DNA of 64,000 nucleotides, from the NCBI GenBank assembly GCA_021495925.1, contig JAKEKT010000036.1, forward strand, positions 124,001 through 188,000. The letters run 5' to 3'. Shown here piece by piece: positions 58,384 through 64,000 of this stretch; position 1 is the stretch's first letter, and every line of letters begins with the position of its first letter. This DNA is from Diplodia intermedia. Taxonomy: Eukaryota > Ascomycota > Dothideomycetes > Botryosphaeriales > Botryosphaeriaceae. The position numbers were made by a program, and so were the translations under genes. The notes beneath the pieces are model-generated. The model did not search any database, was not told the DNA's origin, and saw nothing but the letters and a program-made list of their open reading frames with translations.

Positions 58384-58658
58384 AAACACTGCATGTAGTT
58401 CCTCAATCCAAAACTTGCGTCTTCGTCCGCTCTATCACCATCGTGTCCCTCGCCCCTCCATCCATCCTTCCCCGCCGCCCATTCAGTCCGCTCAAACACC
58501 AGATCCTCCCAGCATTGAACGCTCACCTTGCCTCAGTTCCGTTTTGTTGCAATTTAAGCAGTAGATAGCTTAGGCATACGATCAGGATATAAAGTGACCC
58601 CCGAGATGCGACAGCGAACAAAACACCCCACAGCCCCCCATACCGCCCACCCACCCAC

Positions 58659-60565
58659 CTACGCATTATCCACCGGCAAATTCCTCACCCCGCGCCCCCT
58701 CCACCCGGGCCTCGCCCTCCCCCACCCCGCCGCCTTCCTCGCATCCTCCACCGCACTCGCCCACCTCACCAGGCTTCCCTCACTCCACGCCGTCCCCATG
58801 AACGCCAACCCAAACGGCATCCCCGACACCGCCCCCACGCCCGCCGGTATCGTGACGACCGGATAACCCGCCTGCGCCGCAATCTGCGGCGCCTGCCCGA
58901 CATCCGTCGGCGCGAGCAGCGCATCCACCTTCCCCCCGCCCCCCCTCCCCGCCAGCGCCGCGTCAATGCCGTCCTCCCGCGTCGAGCGCTGGCAGAAGTG
59001 CAGCGCTTGCCAGTAGGTCGCGTCGCGCGCGCCGCGCGTGGCGAGGGAGGCGAGGAGCCCGTCCTGGCCGGATGCGAAGGCGGGATGCGTGCCCGGGACG
59101 CCGCCCTCGGTGCCGGTGTTGGCGGCGTTGTAGGCGACGATGTCGGCGAGGGAGCGCATGGCGGGGGTGTTTGTTAGTTCGGAGAGGTAGGCGGCGAGGT
59201 TGGCGTGGAAGTCGGCTTTGATGTAGGTGTAGGAGGATTCGTTGGGGTGGCCGCGGGTGGTGCCGTAGTCCCTGGTGGTGGTGGTGAGTGGTGAGGGCAA
59301 GGGGGATGGGGGGGGGGGGGGGGGGAGGAGCGGCTTACCAGTCCCACCCGTTTGGGCTGACGATGGTGTCCCGGTTCGGCAGCTCGGTGCCGTTGATGAC
59401 GGTCGCGCCGGCGGCTTCCATCAGCGCGACGGTGGAGAGCAGCTGCGCGCGCATGTCGGCGTCGGCGTACTGCCAGAAGCTCAGCCACGGGAGGCCGAAG
59501 GTGGCGCCCCTGAGCGCCGTGCGGTCCGCGAGGAAGGCGCTGTAGCCGCCGGCCTGGGCGGACGGCACGTCCGGGTTGTCGCGCTGCGCCTCGGTGTAGT
59601 TGTCGCGCGCGTCGTAGCCGTATATGCCGTCGAGGCAGTACGTCGCGTCGCGCACCGTCCGCGCCAGGCAGCCCACGGTGTCCTGGTGCTCGGACTCGGG
59701 GACGACGCCGGCGCGCGACGTCAGGCCGACGGTGGGCTTGATGCCGACGAGGGCGTTGCGCTGGGCCGGGCTCACCACGCTGCCGTCCGTCTCGGTGCCG
59801 AGCGCGAAGGCGGCCATGTTGGCGGCGACGCCGACGGCGCTGCCCGAGCTGCTGCCGCCCGGGTTGACGGTGAGGTTGTACGCGCTGCGGCACTGCCCGC
59901 CGCGCGCCGAGTAGCCCTCCGAGTACGAATTCGAGCGCATGTCGGCCCACTCGCTGAGCGTCGCGTGGCCCAGCAGCAGCGCGCCGGACTCGCGCAGCCG
60001 CCGGACCACGTGGGCGTCGCGGGGGACGATGGAGCCGAGCAGGGCGTAGCTGCCGGCCGTCGTCTCCATCTTGTCCTTGGTCGCGATGTTGTCTTTGACC
60101 AGGAAGGGGATGCCGTGGAGCGGCCCTCGCACGCGGCCGGCTGCGCGCTCCGAGTCGAGCCGGGCGGCGATTTGCAGGAAGTCCGGGTTGAGCTGCATGA
60201 TGGCGCTGTGGTTGCTTAGTATACGGTCGGCTCGTGGAGATCTTTGAGACTCACCGGAGGTATTCGTCTGTTTGCTGGATCCGTTGCAGGTAGCAAAGGA
60301 CGAGATCCACGCTCGTCAAGACGCCGTTGCCCAGGGCATCTTGGAGCTCGTCAATGGTGGCCTCCTCGAGCGTGAAGCCGTTGCATGGCTGCATGGGGAA
60401 GATGTCGGCCGTGCCATTGGCGCTAGGGTTTTCTGCGAACCAGACGGGCAGGGGATCTTGGAGGATCTGGCTGTCAGCGAGATCCAGCGTCTCGTTGCCG
60501 GCATGAGTGGCCGATGCTACCACAGCCGCCGAGACGGTGGCGGCAAGAAGCTTGCGGATGCCCAT
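58659..60565 (-). CDS. Secreted amidase (amidase-signature family)
   Basis: Amide hydrolase with a Ser-cisSer-Lys triad. Three exons: 60565-60255, 60205-59339 and 59271-58659 (introns 49 and 67 nt), joined as EYLR|AIMQLNPDF and NGWDW|DYGTTRG, giving 596 residues. A signal peptide is clear (MGIRKLLAATVSAAVVASATHA), so it is exported. Signature elements: Lys at about 141 (PFLVKDN), the cis-Ser in VNPGGSSSGSAVGVAA, and nucleophile Ser at about 246 in GTETDGSVVSPA. GIKPTVGLTSRAGVVP follows. Potential N-glycosylation sites (NET, NGT, NLT) fit secretion. The substrate is unknown. Intron 2 carries an 18-base poly-G/poly-C tract. The gene converges on the 57184 gene. Confidence 0.94.
59308..59325 (+). 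repeat. Poly-G18 (poly-C on the coding strand) in amidase intron 2
   Basis: A homopolymer of 18 G on the plus strand. In the transcript it reads as a C tract within the intron, near the donor. Confidence 0.95.
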
Positions 60566-61780
60566 GTCTTGAAGCTGATGGCGTTCTCCGCTACAGGCGA
60601 AGGCGTCACACTTTGTATGCCGGCAAATGGAACGTGCTGTTGGCCTGACTGTGGAAGCGGTGGGGCAAACGTGGGATGTGGCGTCGAGCTAACCATGCCA
60701 CCCGTATCGTTCCCGGCGATATCCGCCATCCAGGTACCCCAGCCACTGCCGCTGGATCTACGCTCCCCATGGCAATTCAGCAGATCTTATGGTGATCATG
60801 CTGCAGAAAATGCTTGAGATGACCTTCAAACCCCGTCAAACATGAAGTTGAGCCAAGTGGTCGAGATATCCAGACCTCCCCCACTCTTTATAGTTTGCGT
60901 CACCACCGCGAAGAGCCGGAGCAGCTTCCGGGATCCCGCTCCTGGAAGCAATATGGGTAAATGGGCACGTAATAACGTGGGGAACTGTATCTCACGCTAG
61001 GCATTTTTACCATGTTAACGTAGTAGCAACCGGCAAATGCTTCAGCTGTGCTCTCTGGAATTTTCTTTTGCTTGTGCTACCGACGGTGTTACATGGTCTC
61101 AAGCCTTGAGGAAATGTTGATACTAAAATCACTCAATTGATTGATGATTGACACGCGACATAATGCCAAATGGGCAGTTGCTATTTAAGATACAACATGA
61201 ATTAAGGTAAGCAGTAATATACATTGCGAATATTTTATCAATAGTCAGTGAGAATAATTCGCAACTTTACAACGGCCGCGGTAATCCCCAAGCAGAGATG
61301 AAAGCACTATTACTTACAAATGGGAACTGCTTGGTAGGCGGTACCCTCTATCTTGTAGAGCAAACAAGGATGTGTCCCTTCTAGTACTACGCCCTCGACG
61401 TGTTGACCAAAGCGCTCGCTGCCATAGTACTGCCTTCGCTGGTATTGTTCCCATGTACACCACGCCATGCCTGATGCTATCGCCAACAGCAGCCACCCGC
61501 GCCTTGAATGGCGGCCTGTACCTTTTCTTATAGAAAAGTGTCTAGTCCTAATAGATCAGCTTCCTAGTTCCTTCGTCTAATCTAATAATGCCAGTCTTTT
61601 TCTTCTCGAGTTCGTTTTCGATCTCCGCATTTGGCATATCTTCCACTTTATCGCCGAGCGTAGCTCTCGCAATAGCAACTAAGTTAACAGCTACTCGATA
61701 CGCTTCGTACCTGGTCTAGAGATGGTGTTCGCCAGCGTGCCCACCAATTAATTTAAACAATTCAAGCCATCTAAAGTAGT
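60566..61780. other. Amidase promoter side and transition to RIP block 2
   Basis: No gene seen. Composition becomes AT-richer after about 61520, but CpA/TpG persist until about 61780. Confidence 0.55.
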
Positions 61781-62740
61781 AGATTATAGGTATCTTAGTA
61801 GCGGTTTAACTTATTTAGGCTTAGAGGTCGATTTAAACTATTTAATACTAGTTTAACTAGTAAATTAGGTTACGATTCTTAGTATAGTATTAATTCTTCT
61901 ACTACTACTACTACCGCCGCGGCGATTCTCTTATACCTCGTACGTCTAGCTACTACTACTACTACTATCGCCGCCGTCGGCGTCGTGGTATTAAATCTCG
62001 TCGCCGGCTACCGGCCGCGCGGCCTATGCTAGCGCTAATTATATACGATTAGTATCGGCCGAAAGAACGTAATTCGGCTTAATACTATAGAGAATTATCT
62101 TATAATATTTACTATTATACGCATTTATAAAAGTAACTAATTCGACGTATAATTACATTAAAATTATATTCTTTATAATCTAATAAGGCCGTATAATATT
62201 CTTATAACGTATTTTAGCGTAAATAAACTTAAATTAATTATCTTTTTTAGAGAAGAAAATTAATTTATAAGTAATATATTTAAATTAGATAAGTAAAGAA
62301 AGAGAGAGTACTTAAATTATAAGACTTACTTAGATTAATTAATTTTTAGATTAACTAGATACGCTAGTATTCGCCCCTCGTTAAAAGCTATAGAGACTAT
62401 AGAAAAATAGTCTAAAGAAGATTTAGAATAATAAAGATAAATAGTAACTAATATAAAAACCTCTAATAATATTTATTTCTAGTCTAGTACTTTCTTTCTT
62501 TTAAATATATTATATGTCGTATATTTTTCTCTTATAGGCAAGCTAATATGTCTAGATTATATTTATTAAGTCTATTAGTTTAACTATAACGTTTTTGTCG
62601 CTAATATTTAGGGTCTCGTAGGTAGAGTAAAGCTCGCTATAGCTCTAGGCTCTAGCACTAGTACGCTGTACTCGATATTAGAATTGCTTATACTAAGAGA
62701 GGTCTAGAATCTAGTTTTACCGTAATAGAGCGAATAGTAA
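61781..62740. other. RIP-degraded block 2 (about 1 kb)
   Basis: Same CpA/TpG depletion and TpA excess as the large block, with CpG-containing stretches preserved. TAC/CTA trinucleotide tracts occur at about 61898-61975. Its right part overlaps the 3' end of the membrane-protein gene that starts at 63621. Confidence 0.88.
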
Positions 62741-63621
62741 ACCGTATTGTTGTGTTTTTCCCTAGTTTCGAAGATTTCGAGCCCCTCGGGCAGAGATATG
62801 ATGTGGCAACCATCGCTCCTATCGAAAACACTGCAGTTCCCAATCGCGAACTCCACGTATTGGAGCTCGTCGCTGTCGTAGTCGACGGAGACCTCTTCAA
62901 TCTTGATCTGGGTAGTATATGTGGTGATATAACCAGTCATCGCGCTTACCATGGTTGGAAAAGCGATGAGGTAAGCCATGATGAGCGTGATGACAAGGAG
63001 ACGTCCTTTCCAAACCTTCCAGAGCTGGGACTTCGGAGTGACAGTAACGACGCGCCAGAGAGTCATCAAGGAGGAGGGCCCCAGGAAGGATATGTCAGCG
63101 AACAAGCGATGAGGTACGGCGGTGGTTTCCATGGCGCGCAGCATGGACCGAGTGATGACGACGTAAGAGATGGATACCAGGAGCATCTGGCCAATGCGGC
63201 CGACTCCAATGTCCCAGGCCAAGTCGATCCATTTTGCTTGCTCGAATTTGTAGTTGCCGAATGCGAGGGTTACAGTGACGATGCTGGGTCGAGAAAAGAG
63301 GTTGACGAAGCTTTTGTAGTAGTAGCCGATCTCTTTGCTGTAATAGGTATATTCCGGATCGACATCCTCGGCGTCGTAATCGAAATGGCCGTCGGCGTCG
63401 CACATTTCATAGAGGTCTTTGATTTTTCCTGAGACGGGTACGAAGAGGACAATGGGAAAGGCAATGGATGCGAGGACATAAATCAACGCCAGGGAGTTTG
63501 CGATGGTCCAGAAACAACCCTTGGTCTCTCGCTGTACAGTTGGGGACCTGTCACTCACCAACAGCCTGCTTGCATTTCCGGCATTGTAATCAGCCTCGGC
63601 CCCGGGCGGTTGCGTTTCCAT
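62330..63621 (-). pseudogene. Membrane protein gene with RIP-mutated 3' half
   Basis: The ATG at 63621 (METQPPGAEADYNAG) opens an intact frame of 305 residues. Hydrophobic spans include ANSLALIYVLASIAFPIVLF, MLLVSISYVVITRS and VITLIMAYLIAFPTMVSAM. It then stops at a TAG (62706-62704), which is what RIP makes from CAG. Beyond the stop the same frame still reads protein-like (TSLSISNSNIEYSVLVLEPRA, ILLEVFILVTIYLYYSK) to about 62330, broken only by TAA/TAG. The stop falls right where CpA/TpG depletion begins. The original gene was probably longer. The 5' half is not RIP-mutated, so a truncated 305-residue protein could still be made. The family is not recognised. Confidence 0.65.
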
Positions 63622-63649
63622 TGTGTTGATTGCGTGCAGGGGTCGCAAC

Positions 63650-63792
63650 AAGCGGCAAGCGCTTGCAAGCGTTCAAGCAAGCGGCTTGCAAGCGGGCAAA
63701 TTTACCCCGCTTGATCGAATTACTAAGTTCAAGCGCTTGGCTTGCAAGCGGGTAATTTTACCCCGCTTGATTGCAAGCGCTTGATAAGCACA
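63650..63792. repeat. Cluster of CAAGCG/CGCTTG palindromic repeats
   Basis: Two copies of GGCTTGCAAGCGGG followed by a short AT spacer and ACCCCGCTTGA begin at 63683 and 63739. Each can fold as a hairpin (CAAGCGGG...CCCGCTTG). AAGCGCTT palindromes are interspersed. It sits 30-170 bp upstream of the 63621 ATG. It could be a MITE-like terminal repeat or a promoter element. Confidence 0.75.
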
Positions 63793-63795
63793 AGC

Positions 63796-64000
63796 AAGTA
63801 ATCTTTATACGTAAATTAGATAGAGAATAGGCGTAAAAGCGTCTTATAAACGCGTCTTATCTTCGCTATAATACTATACTAAGTATCGTAAATAACGCCG
63901 GAGGAGGCGGACGCTAAAGAAGAGAGAAGAGAGAAGAGAGAAGAGCGGGCGTAGTAGGGGCCTCAACACCATGCCAAGCATCGTAGCCTATATACGGAAG
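63796..64000. other. Third RIP-like patch and purine repeat at the right edge
   Basis: 63796-63890 again lacks CpA/TpG. It is followed by GAGAAGA tandem units (about 63915-63945) and then ordinary sequence to the window end. No gene is seen. Confidence 0.6.

Overview
The window comes from a filamentous ascomycete (Pezizomycotina; a dothideomycete or related class is a guess). Genes are split by short GT-AG introns (mostly 46-100 nt) with CTAAC/CTGAC-type branch sites. Two blocks have lost nearly all CpA/TpG in favour of TpA while keeping CpG, which is the mark of repeat-induced point mutation (RIP). Family assignments rest on motifs read by eye; no database search was possible.

Layout. 1-5355 (-): NACHT/ankyrin STAND (NLR-like) gene running off the left edge. 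7127-8799 (-): amidohydrolase. 9636-10423 (+): claudin-like four-span membrane protein, divergent from the amidohydrolase. 11026-11131: tRNA-Ile(AAU) with an intron. 12542-14683 (-): HET-domain protein. 15182-16321 (-): NAD-dependent 2-hydroxyacid dehydrogenase. 17307-22641 (+): unrecognised 1743-residue protein. 23662-26941 (-): membrane-anchored GT90/CAP10 glycosyltransferase. 27673-30976 (-): NRPS-like adenylation-thiolation-reductase enzyme, divergent from an amino-acid permease at 32597-34430 (+).

From about 34.8 to 45.5 kb lies an AT-rich block without ORFs. Read through its RIP-type stops, it contains a decayed RecQ-like helicase (35.64-38.24 kb), a second long decayed frame (42.12-44.06 kb), minisatellite families in opposite orientations at its two ends, and tandem repeats with periods divisible by three.

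Beyond the block: phytanoyl-CoA dioxygenase-like enzyme (45746-46777), siderophore-type MFS transporter (48257-50446), an unrecognised Pro/Ser-rich protein (53623-55584), a DUF4267-like membrane protein (56510-56914), an unrecognised multispan/coiled-coil protein (57184-58383) and a secreted amidase (58659-60565, -). A second RIP block (61.78-62.74 kb) runs into the 3' half of a membrane-protein gene (start 63621, -), which now ends at a probable RIP-made stop. Hairpin-forming repeats and a third RIP patch lie at the right edge.

How the genes may work together. The NLR-like and HET genes belong to the fungal non-self recognition repertoire. The A-T-R enzyme, permease, GT90 enzyme, dioxygenase and transporter could be parts of a small metabolite locus now split by the RIP block, but this is inference from proximity. 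A recurring pattern is that many GC-rich genes change from C-rich to G-rich on the coding strand over their last few hundred bases and past the stop codon.
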